64,000 nucleotides of DNA from Azospirillum soli. Its GTDB lineage: Bacteria; Pseudomonadota; Alphaproteobacteria; Azospirillales; Azospirillaceae. Under the pieces are notes generated by a model. The model searched no databases and had not been told where the DNA came from. It was given only the letters and a program-made list of their open reading frames with translations. The DNA is taken from contig NZ_JAGINQ010000008.1 in NCBI RefSeq assembly GCF_017876165.1, positions 124,001 through 188,000 on the forward strand, read 5' to 3'. Both the position numbers and the translations under genes were made by a program. This document shows positions 19,894-26,770 of the stretch, one piece after another. Position 1 is the stretch's first letter. Each line of letters starts with the position of its first letter.

Positions 19894-20790
19894 TTAAGAG
19901 TTTGCCTCAGATCGCTGGGGATGCAAGGGCCACCCCGCCGCGCGCACGTCGGCCGCGTAGCTCCGGCTGACCGGCACGCGCAGGCCGTTGCTCAAGCGCA
20001 GCGTCATCTTGCCGTCGGGCTTGCGCTCCACGCCAGTGACGGCCGCCGCCGCGACCCAGTAGGAGCGATGGACCTGCAACCCTTCCAGCCCGGTCAGTTC
20101 GGCCACCGCGTCGCGCATCCGCATCAGGATCAGGTCGCTGCCCTCGGGCGTGTGGACGCGGACGTAATGGTCCTCCATCTCCAGCGCCAGCAGGTCGCGG
20201 CCAAGCTTCGCCGGGATGCGGGCGAGGAAGGCCGGCTCGCGCGGGGCGGGCGGAGCTTCGGCCTCCGCCGGAACCGCCGCCGGTTCGGGGGCTGGTGCGG
20301 GGGGCGGCGCAAGGGGCGGGGCGAGCAGGCCACGGTCCTTGAGTTCCAGCAGCACCGGGGCGACGGACACCAGCGCGGTGATGACCGTGACGTAGACGTA
20401 GAGTTCCATCAGGCCCAGCGGGCTCAGGAAGTCGTGGCCGCGTGAGGCGCGCTCCAGCAGGGCGACGAAGACGGTCTGCACGATGGTCACGACCAGCAGC
20501 ACGCCGGCCAGCATCGGCCGCCACGCCCCTGCGTGCTCCCGCAACAGGCGGATGGCCGCCTGGGAGATCAGCTCGAAGGCCAGGAAACCGAAACCGATCA
20601 TCCCGCCCCAATAGGCCAGCCGCTGCGGCAGGGTCAGTTCCTGGAAGGTGCCGAAGGGGCCGATCACGGCCAGCACCGCGACCGAGCCCAGCACCATCGG
20701 CAGGCGCTGGCGGAACAGCCGCCGCAGGTACGGCGTCCGGGGCTGTCCGGTCCGTTCCTGCTCCTGCATTTCACGCATCGTGGACAGCAT
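19894..20790 (-). CDS. Membrane-bound LytTR-domain DNA-binding regulator
   Basis: About 298 residues. The N-terminal half has four hydrophobic helices (such as LPMVLGSVAVLAVIGPFG, YWGGMIGFGFLAFELISQAA, MLAGVLLVVTIVQTVFVALL and VYVTVITALVSVAPVLLEL). A Pro/Ala/Glu-rich linker of about 40 residues follows, then a C-terminal LytTR domain (ALEMEDHYVRVHTPEGSDL, LQVHRSYWVAAAAVTGVER, RLSNGLRVPVSRSYAADV). LytTR domains bind direct repeats in promoters. The membrane-anchored form lacks a receiver, so it may sense a membrane signal directly. The start could be 20790, 20778 or 20769. I chose 20790 because AGGGCC is upstream. It diverges from the DUF2141 gene. Confidence 0.8.
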   Translation of the reverse strand: MLSTMREMQEQERTGQPRTPYLRRLFRQRLPMVLGSVAVLAVIGPFGTFQELTLPQRLAYWGGMIGFGFLAFELISQAAIRLLREHAGAWRPMLAGVLLVVTIVQTVFVALLERASRGHDFLSPLGLMELYVYVTVITALVSVAPVLLELKDRGLLAPPLAPPPAPAPEPAAVPAEAEAPPAPREPAFLARIPAKLGRDLLALEMEDHYVRVHTPEGSDLILMRMRDAVAELTGLEGLQVHRSYWVAAAAVTGVERKPDGKMTLRLSNGLRVPVSRSYAADVRAAGWPLHPQRSEANS

Positions 20791-20907
20791 GGCCCTGCAT
20801 TTCGCGAAGCCGGTCCCCTCCGGTCCCGCAACGGGCGTGGCGCGGCGTGCCCGATTCCCGGCATGGGAAGGGGGCCAAACCGATGCCCGTCCGAGCAGGA
20901 GAGACCA

Positions 20908-21348
20908 ATGAGTACCGCACTGTGGTTGATTCCGGCGTTGCTGATGGCGGCATTGACGACGGTGGCGGTGAGCGCCGACGCCGGGGAGCTTCGCGCAACC
21001 ATCCGGAACGTCAAGCCCCAACAGGGCAAAGTGTGGGTCGCCCTGTACGATGGTGCCGACCCGTACAAGGCCGACCGCCGTTTCGCCGGGCAGATCGTGG
21101 ACGCGTCGGGGCCGGAATTGACGGTGGTCTTCGCCGGCTTGCCGCCGGGGCGCTACGGCCTGTCGGCCTTTCAGGACGTGAACGGCGACGGGACGCTCGG
21201 CACCAATATGCTGGGCGTCCCGACGGAACCCTACGGCTTCAGCCGCGCCGCTCAGGCCGGCGCCTTCGGCCCGCCGGATTTCGACGCGCTCGCCGTCGCG
21301 GTGGACAAGACGGGCATCGTCACGACCGTGATCGAGATGACCGAGTAG
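20908..21348 (+). CDS. DUF2141 family secreted protein
   Basis: The 146-residue protein has a signal peptide (MSTALWLIPALLMAALTTVA, cleavage near VSADA) and the DUF2141 domain: ATIRNVKPQQGKVWVALYD, FAGLPPGRYGLSAFQDVNGD, LGVPTEPYGFSRAA and FGPPDFDALAV. These small periplasmic or outer-membrane-associated beta proteins are widespread with no defined role. GCAGGAGA precedes the ATG. Confidence 0.9.
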   Translation: MSTALWLIPALLMAALTTVAVSADAGELRATIRNVKPQQGKVWVALYDGADPYKADRRFAGQIVDASGPELTVVFAGLPPGRYGLSAFQDVNGDGTLGTNMLGVPTEPYGFSRAAQAGAFGPPDFDALAVAVDKTGIVTTVIEMTE

Positions 21349-21354
21349 CCGCCG

Positions 21355-22431
21355 CTACACGTGCGTGCGGGCGGACTGTTCCAGCGCCTTGATGTGCGAC
21401 AGGCCCGGCAGGATTTCCGACTTGATGAACTCCAGCCGGCGGTTCGGGCCGCCGCCGCCGCGCGCGAAGCGGCCCTTCCACAGGTCCATCTTCACCGCCA
21501 GACCGCACAGCACGCCGCCGATGGTGACGTGGTGCGAGGAGATCAGCTCGCGGATCGACCGGAAAGTCTCGGCGTTGATGTCGCTCCAGAAGTCCTTGGA
21601 GCGGTTGTCGAAGCTCTCGAACCGGCCGGTGATGGAGGTGGAGATGTCCGTCAGGTCGCGGTTGATCTCGTCCAGCATCTTCATCTGCCGGGCGTCGCGC
21701 TTGACCTCGATGGAGTTGCGGATCTCGCTCATCCAGGTCAGGAACTTCTGGACCTCCGGGACGATGTCGTCCAGGCACTTCTTGAAATAGGCCAGCGACA
21801 GGAAGATGTCGCCGTATTCCTCCAGGAACTGGGGGATGTCGGTCAGGCCGATGTCCAGCCGGTCGGCCATCATGCGCAGGTTGCGCAGCGCCTCCTCCCG
21901 GTTGGGGTTGGCGAACATGGAGATGATGTCGGTGACGTCCTGGATCTGCATGTCCTCGGTCCCGTAGACGTATTCCATCAACGGGCGCGTGAAGACACGC
22001 ATGTAGTTGGTCAGCTCCGCCTTCTTCCTCTCCGACAGGGTCAGCGATTCGACGCTGTTTACGTCGATGTTCAGCCGGCGCAACTCGATGCGCGAGGAAT
22101 AGACGTCGAAGCTGGAGGCGCGGGCGATCTTCTCGATCTTCACCAGATCGCGCTCGACCTCCTCCTTGTAGGATTCGAAATAGACGACGACGTTCCGGGG
22201 CAGAACCTGCCCGCTGCCGGTCTGGACGTCGTGGAACATCTCGACGACGGTTTCCAGCCGCACGTTCTTGATCAGCCGCGCGTGCTGCAGGCCGGGGGTT
22301 TCCAGGGGAATGGTCGACAGCGGCAGGATGTGGAGCGAATCCCGAGCCTCGTCCTCCCACATCTTGCGCTTGGACGCGTCACCGCCCGCTTCTTGACCGC
22401 CGTCCAACTGTCTCTCCCAAATCCCCACCAC
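21355..22431 (-). CDS. Conserved-looking protein of unknown function, helical and soluble
   Basis: The 358-residue protein has no signal peptide or membrane helix. It is rich in charged and helical stretches (ESYKEEVERDLVKIEKIARA, LTLSERKKAELTNYMRVFTR, EINRDLTDISTSITGRFESF) and ends with FIKSEILPGLSHIKALEQSA. I recognise no catalytic motif and no known domain. The strong helix content and the DISTSITGRFESFDNRSKDF segment suggest a scaffold or coiled-coil interaction protein. It starts at a GTG (22431) with a weak ribosome site. An ATG at 22362 is an alternative. It converges with the DUF2141 gene, with 6 bases between them. Confidence 0.75.
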   Translation of the reverse strand: MVGIWERQLDGGQEAGGDASKRKMWEDEARDSLHILPLSTIPLETPGLQHARLIKNVRLETVVEMFHDVQTGSGQVLPRNVVVYFESYKEEVERDLVKIEKIARASSFDVYSSRIELRRLNIDVNSVESLTLSERKKAELTNYMRVFTRPLMEYVYGTEDMQIQDVTDIISMFANPNREEALRNLRMMADRLDIGLTDIPQFLEEYGDIFLSLAYFKKCLDDIVPEVQKFLTWMSEIRNSIEVKRDARQMKMLDEINRDLTDISTSITGRFESFDNRSKDFWSDINAETFRSIRELISSHHVTIGGVLCGLAVKMDLWKGRFARGGGGPNRRLEFIKSEILPGLSHIKALEQSARTHV

Positions 22432-22532
22432 CGAGAGGGCTAATCCTTTCGATATCGCCTAAGATAATTCTTCCGGCGGTGGTGGCAAGTCTGGACGCGG
22501 CTTCCCGCGACGTTTGTCATAGGTACGAACAG

Positions 22533-22565
22533 AAAGGGCCGGCCCGCGTCGGCAGGCCAGCCTTT
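22533..22565 (-). terminator. Possible terminator after the hsp20/DUF1150 pair
   Basis: AAAGGGCCGGCC at 22533-22544 can pair with GGCCAGCCTTT at 22555-22565 with one bulge. It lies 35 bases beyond the DUF1150 stop on the minus strand. The downstream T content is modest, so the call is tentative. Confidence 0.35.
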
Positions 22566-22599
22566 CGAAAAGCGCCGTGTCGCACGATAAAGTCCCGCG

Positions 22600-22830
22600 T
22601 CAGTGCAGGCTCAGCGGCTCCATGTCGTTCTGGCGGATCGCGGCGAAGGCCACGTCCAGCTTCGGCAGAACGGTCAGGGGCGTGCCGTCGGCGGCGTGCA
22701 CCGAAAAGGCGTCCACGCCGTTGACGGTCACCGGGCGGACGTAGGCGACGTGATCGACGCCGAAGGCGGCGAAATCCTGGGGCGACAGCTGGCGCAGGAT
22801 CGTCGTGGCTTTGTTGTTCGTGGCGTTCAT
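22600..22830 (-). CDS. DUF1150 family protein
   Basis: The 76-residue protein matches DUF1150: LRQLSPQDFAAFGVDHVAYV, then VTVNGVDAFSVHAADGTPL and VAFAAIRQNDMEPLSLH. In alphaproteobacteria DUF1150 genes follow small heat-shock protein genes, exactly as here (59 bases after hsp20). It is presumably induced with hsp20 on heat shock. The function is not established. Confidence 0.9.
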   Translation of the reverse strand: MNATNNKATTILRQLSPQDFAAFGVDHVAYVRPVTVNGVDAFSVHAADGTPLTVLPKLDVAFAAIRQNDMEPLSLH

Positions 22831-22889
22831 GATGGATGGACCTTTCTAACGAAACGGTCGGAATTTCCCGTGTTCAGCTTTCGGCCCGC

Positions 22890-23369
22890 TCAGCTTTCGG
22901 CGCGTTCCGGGGCGACGTCGATGGTTTGCGGTCCGACGGCCCCGCCGGCGGCGGGCATCGTCTGCTCGATCTTGATGGTGCGCACCTTCGGCTCGGGCAT
23001 CGGGCGCTTCAGGTCGATGTGCAGCAACCCGTTGTCCAGCGACGCGCCGACCACCTCGATGCCCTCGGCCAAGACGAAGCTGCGCTGGAACTGGCGCGCG
23101 GCGATGCCGCGATGCAGATAGATGCGCGACTTGTCGTCGGTCTGCCGGCCTCGGATCACCAGCTGGTTGTCCTCGATCTGCACCGACAGGTCGTCCGACG
23201 TGAAGCCGGCCACGGCGAGCGTGATGCGCAGCCCGTCGTCCCCGATCTGCTCGATGTTGTAGGGCGGGTAACCTTCGGCGGAATTCTTGGCGATGCGGTC
23301 CAGCGTGCGCTCGAACTGGTCGAACCCGAGCAGCAGCGGGCTGTTGAAGAGCGAAAGGCGTGTCGTCAC
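22890..23369 (-). CDS. Hsp20/alpha-crystallin family small heat-shock protein
   Basis: The 159-residue IbpA-like chaperone has the N-terminal LFNSPLLLGFDQFERTLDRI and YPPYNIEQIGDDGLRITLAV, an alpha-crystallin domain to about residue 135 (DDLSVQIEDNQLVIRG, YLHRGIAARQFQRSFVLAEG, NGLLHIDLKRP), and a short tail. It holds unfolded proteins in the cytoplasm. The start is GTG at 23369 behind GAGGAGG. I looked for an RpoH promoter and a ROSE-type leader upstream and saw nothing convincing. Confidence 0.92.
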   Translation of the reverse strand: MTTRLSLFNSPLLLGFDQFERTLDRIAKNSAEGYPPYNIEQIGDDGLRITLAVAGFTSDDLSVQIEDNQLVIRGRQTDDKSRIYLHRGIAARQFQRSFVLAEGIEVVGASLDNGLLHIDLKRPMPEPKVRTIKIEQTMPAAGGAVGPQTIDVAPERAES

Positions 23370-23521
23370 GGCGCATCCTCCTCGTGAGGCGAGCGAGTTG
23401 CACATTGGGCCCGTTTCCGGCGCCCGGCGGCTTGGCGGCCCGAGGGTTGTTCGGCGCCGCCTTCCCATAGATTGGGGGATGGCGCGCCACGGTCAAGATA
23501 CTGCGGCGCGGCAAAGGGACA

Positions 23522-24643
23522 TTACGTGAGCTTGGCCGCCACCTCGTCGGCGATGGCGAGGCAGGAGGTCAGGCCCGGCGACTCCATCCCGAACAGGTGG
23601 ACGAGGCCGGGGATGCCGTGCGCGTCATGTCCCTGGATCAGGAAATCGGCCTGCGGCTGGCCGGGGCCGCTCAGCTTCGGCCGCACGCCGGAATAGGCCG
23701 GCACCAGCGCGCCGTCCGGCAGACCCGGCCAATAGCGCCGCACCTCCCCGTAGAAGGCGTCGGCCCGCGCCGGATCGACGGCGTAGTCGATGCGGTCGCA
23801 ATCGTCCGGGGACAGCCATTCCACATCGGGACCAAAGCGCGCCTGCCCGGCCAGATCGAGCGTCAGATGGACGCCGAGGCCGCCTTCCACCGGGACCGGG
23901 TAGACCAGCCGCGCAAAGGGCGAGCGGCCCTGCGCCAGCGCGTAGTAGTTGCCCTTGGCCAGCACGCGCGGCGGAATCCGGTCGGCCGGAAAGCCCTCCA
24001 GCCCCCGCGCCACCGCCCAGGCGCCCAGCCCCGCCGCGTTGACCAGCGTGGAGCAGGCCAGCCGCATCGGCTCCGCCCCGCCGACCTCCAGCTCGAAGCC
24101 GTCGCCCGTCCGGTGGGCGCGCTCCAGCGGACTCAGCAGCGCCAGCACGGCGCCGGCGTCCTCCGCGTCGCCTTGCAGGGCCAGCATCAGCCCGTGGCTG
24201 TCGATGATGCCGGTGGAGGGCGACACCAGAGCCCCGACGCAACGCAGGTTCGGCTCCAGCGCCATCGCCTCGGCGGCGGAGATTTCATAAAGGTCGTCCA
24301 CCCCGTTGGCCGCCGCCTGCCGCCGGATGGCGTCCAGCCGGGGGAGCTGGCTCTCGTCCGTGGCGACGATCAGCTTGCCGATGCGCTTGTGCTCGACCCC
24401 ATGCTCCCGGCAGTAGGCGTAAAGCGCGTCGCGCCCGGCCACGCACAGCCGCGCCCGCACACTGCCCGTGGGGTAGTAGATGCCGGCGTGGATGACCTCG
24501 GAGTTGCGGGAGCTGGTGCCGGTGCCGATGGCGTCCGCCGCCTCCAGGATTACCACCTCACGGCCTTCGCGCGCCAGCCGCCGGGCGATCGCCAGGCCGA
24601 CGACGCCGGCCCCCACCACGACACAGTCCACCCGATCCATCAA
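23522..24643 (-). CDS. FAD-dependent oxidoreductase, L-2-hydroxyglutarate oxidase (LhgO)-like
   Basis: The 373-residue DAO-superfamily enzyme begins with the FAD-binding [20 protein letters not shown] and continues with [19 protein letters not shown], a signature of the LhgO/L2HGDH group, and later [19 protein letters not shown] and [13 protein letters not shown]. It probably oxidises L-2-hydroxyglutarate or a related 2-hydroxy acid and passes electrons to quinones. It precedes a repeat-rich intergenic region. Confidence 0.85.
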   Translation of the reverse strand: MMDRVDCVVVGAGVVGLAIARRLAREGREVVILEAADAIGTGTSSRNSEVIHAGIYYPTGSVRARLCVAGRDALYAYCREHGVEHKRIGKLIVATDESQLPRLDAIRRQAAANGVDDLYEISAAEAMALEPNLRCVGALVSPSTGIIDSHGLMLALQGDAEDAGAVLALLSPLERAHRTGDGFELEVGGAEPMRLACSTLVNAAGLGAWAVARGLEGFPADRIPPRVLAKGNYYALAQGRSPFARLVYPVPVEGGLGVHLTLDLAGQARFGPDVEWLSPDDCDRIDYAVDPARADAFYGEVRRYWPGLPDGALVPAYSGVRPKLSGPGQPQADFLIQGHDAHGIPGLVHLFGMESPGLTSCLAIADEVAAKLT

Positions 24644-24657
24644 CCGCCCCTCTGTTT

Positions 24658-24822
24658 AAAAGCCCCTCTCCCCTTGTGGGAGAGGGGTTGGGGTGAGGGG
24701 TGAACATCACCACAGAGACACGGAGAATGACTGCCCTCTGTGTCTCTGTGGTGAATCGCTGGTCCGGCCTTTGGCCGCCCCCTCATCCCAACCCTTCTCC
24801 CACACGGGGGAGAAGGGCTTTG
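24658..24822. repeat. Nested inverted-repeat element between the oxidoreductase and gtrA genes
   Basis: Outer arms: 24658-24702 (AGCCCCTCTCCCC then GTGGGAGAGGGGTTGGGG) and 24777-24822 (CCTCATCCCAACCC then TTCTCCCACACGGGGGAGAA), roughly reverse complements over 45 bases. Each arm can itself fold as a hairpin. Inner arms: CACCACAGAGACACGGAG at 24708-24725 and its near-perfect complement at 24736-24753 (17 of 18). The sequence types resemble short mobile-like palindromic repeats scattered in many GC-rich genomes. It could terminate transcription from either side. Confidence 0.8.
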
Positions 24823-24846
24823 ATACATGGCCGCAAAACGCCCGTG

Positions 24847-25269
24847 TCACGCAAGGGGGGCGGTGGTCGGGGCGGTGGTGAAGACGAAACGGCGGCTCGA
24901 CCAGTAGTTCCAGACGAAGGTCGCGCCCGTGGCGGCGACCTTGGCGGCCAGCGGGTGCACCGCCGGCACCAGCAGCGCCACCACCAGCGTGGAAAGGCCC
25001 AGTCCCACCAGATTGAAGGCCAGGAACACCGGCAGGCGGCGGGCCAGCGGGGCGTCGTCGCGGCGGACGCGGAAGGTCCAGCTGCGGTTCAGCAGGAAGC
25101 TCGACACCACGCCGACCCCATAGCCGCCCGCGTTGGCGAGCAGCACCGGCGCGCCGAACGCCGTCATCAGCGTCAGGAACACCAGGAAATCCAGCGCCGT
25201 GTTGGCGAGGCCCACCACCGCGAAGCGGATCGCCGTCCAGGGAATCGCGCTGCGGACGGGGGGCATCAT
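24847..25269 (-). CDS. GtrA family membrane protein
   Basis: The 140-residue protein has four hydrophobic helices and the GtrA signature IRFAVVGLANTALDFLVFLT, GYGVGVVSSFLLNRSWTF and TFVWNYWSSRRFVF. GtrA proteins are thought to flip undecaprenyl-phosphate-linked sugars across the inner membrane. It overlaps the upstream GT2 gene by 4 bases. The two form a GtrA/GtrB-like pair that adds sugars to surface polymers or lipids. Confidence 0.9.
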   Translation of the reverse strand: MMPPVRSAIPWTAIRFAVVGLANTALDFLVFLTLMTAFGAPVLLANAGGYGVGVVSSFLLNRSWTFRVRRDDAPLARRLPVFLAFNLVGLGLSTLVVALLVPAVHPLAAKVAATGATFVWNYWSSRRFVFTTAPTTAPLA

Positions 25270-26330
25270 TTCGCCTCGATCCGCGAGAAGGCCCCCGCCG
25301 CCGCGCCGAGGCCGGTGCCCAGATCGTCAATCGCCGCCGTGGGCACGGGCGTGATCGCGGGAGTCTGCACCGTTTCGGCCAGCGGATGCCGCGCGATGCT
25401 GTCCACCACGAACAGCGGGCGCTGCTTGGTCTCCATGTAGAGGCGCCCGAGATACTCGCCCAGCACGCCCAGGATCAGCAGCTGCGTGCTGCCCAGCACC
25501 AAGGTCACGACCATCACGCTGGTCCAGCCGGGGACGACGTGGTGCTGCGCCCAGCTGTACAGCGCGTAGGCCAGCGCCAGCAGGGCGCACAGCGCGAAGC
25601 CGAAGCCGATGTAGGACGCGGCGCGCAGCGGCTTGATGGAAAAGCTGGTGATGGCGTCGAGCGCGAAGCGGATCATCTTGCTCAGCGGGTACTTGGTCGT
25701 GCCGGCCACCCGCGCCTGCCGGTCGTAGGCCAGGGGCACCTGCCGCAGCCCGATCCAGCTGACCATGCCCCGGATGAAGCGGTGCTGCTCCGGCATGGCG
25801 TTCAGCACCTCCAGCGCGCGGCGGCTCATCAGGCGGAAATCGCCGGTGTCCTTGGGGATGTCGATGTCCACCAGCCGGTCGAGCAGGCGGTAGAACAGCG
25901 CCGCCGTGCCCTTCTTGAACCAGGTTTCGCCGTCGCGCGCCGTGCGCGTGCCGTAGACCACGTCGGCGCCGCCGTCCATCAGCTCCATCATGGTGCCCAG
26001 CAGCTCCGGCGGGTCCTGAAGGTCGGCGTCGATGATCAGGATGCGCTCGCCCCGGCAGACGTGCAGGCCGGCGGTCAGCGCCAGCTGGTGGCCGTGGTTG
26101 CGCGACAGCCGCACGCCGGTGACCGCCGGGTCGCTCTGCGCCAGCGCCGCGATGCGCGCCCAGGTCTCGTCGCGCGATCCGTCGTCCACCAGGACCAGTT
26201 CGTACTCCGCACCCACCTCCACGCGGCAGGCCGCCGTCACACGGCGGTGCAGTTCGCCGATTCCCTCGGCCTCGTTGTAGCAGGGGACCACCACGGACAG
26301 GCGTGGACCCCCGGCAACGGCGTTCTGCAT
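25266..26330 (-). CDS. Family 2 glycosyltransferase, GtrB/DPM1-like, membrane anchored
   Basis: The 354-residue protein has an N-terminal GT-A domain (LSVVVPCYNEAEGIGELHRR, ELVLVDDGSRDET, metal-binding DAD at 101-103 within IIDADLQDPPEL, TGDFRLMSRRALEVLN) and two C-terminal helices (about 235-300). It transfers a sugar from a nucleotide donor to undecaprenyl phosphate. GAGGGGAGAGG precedes the ATG at 26330. It is followed directly by gtrA. The sugar and final target are unknown. Confidence 0.92.
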   Translation of the reverse strand: MQNAVAGGPRLSVVVPCYNEAEGIGELHRRVTAACRVEVGAEYELVLVDDGSRDETWARIAALAQSDPAVTGVRLSRNHGHQLALTAGLHVCRGERILIIDADLQDPPELLGTMMELMDGGADVVYGTRTARDGETWFKKGTAALFYRLLDRLVDIDIPKDTGDFRLMSRRALEVLNAMPEQHRFIRGMVSWIGLRQVPLAYDRQARVAGTTKYPLSKMIRFALDAITSFSIKPLRAASYIGFGFALCALLALAYALYSWAQHHVVPGWTSVMVVTLVLGSTQLLILGVLGEYLGRLYMETKQRPLFVVDSIARHPLAETVQTPAITPVPTAAIDDLGTGLGAAAGAFSRIEAK

Positions 26331-26770
26331 GTGCCTCTCCCCTCGTGTCCTCCTCCGGCGATGCCTCCTGGCGCTGGAAGGGCCGGCGAAGGGACGCATC
26401 CACGGACGACGCCGGCGCGGTACCGCCGGCATACCGTGTTCGGAACGAGGCGCGGGGCGCTTTTGCCTCACCAGAATTCCGTACTACTCCGGCTCGAACG
26501 CCCCTTCCGGTGATGGGGCGGAGCGCATATCCGGTTCGATAAAATCTCACAGGCATTCGCGGTGAATATGCCTACTATGGTGGCACCTCAGCGAGGCATG
26601 CGCTCGGCCGCCCCGTCTCGCGGAGGCGGTCCGAGTCGCCGTCCCCGATGATCGGGAGCCGGTGCGGCCGGTCCGGCCCCGCATCCGCTCCCATTCCATT
26701 CGAGGGGATCTGAACGAAGGTCCCCGTCCGAGGGTTCTCGTCCGGAGAGCCCCGTCAGAGGGGCCCGTTC
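26331..26770. other. 440-base divergent intergenic region
   Basis: This lies between the GT2 gene (minus) and the first hybrid kinase (plus), so it must carry both promoters. It contains an inverted repeat GCCGGCG/CGCCGGC at 26411-26430 centred on a KpnI-like GGTACC, and a relatively AT-rich patch at 26530-26580. I see no gene, and no promoter I could defend. Confidence 0.5.

Noticed and set aside
23370..23520. RpoH promoter or ROSE-type thermosensor upstream of hsp20
   Set aside because: I looked for CTTG-type -35 and CCCATNT-type -10 elements and for a UUGCU-like anti-Shine-Dalgarno segment, and found none.
24658..24822. CRISPR-like repeat array
   Set aside because: The repeats are inverted and nested, not direct with regular spacers, and there are no cas genes.
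26580..26600. TGGCAC resembling the -24 part of a sigma-54 promoter before kinase 1
   Set aside because: The required TTGC element at the fixed spacing is missing.
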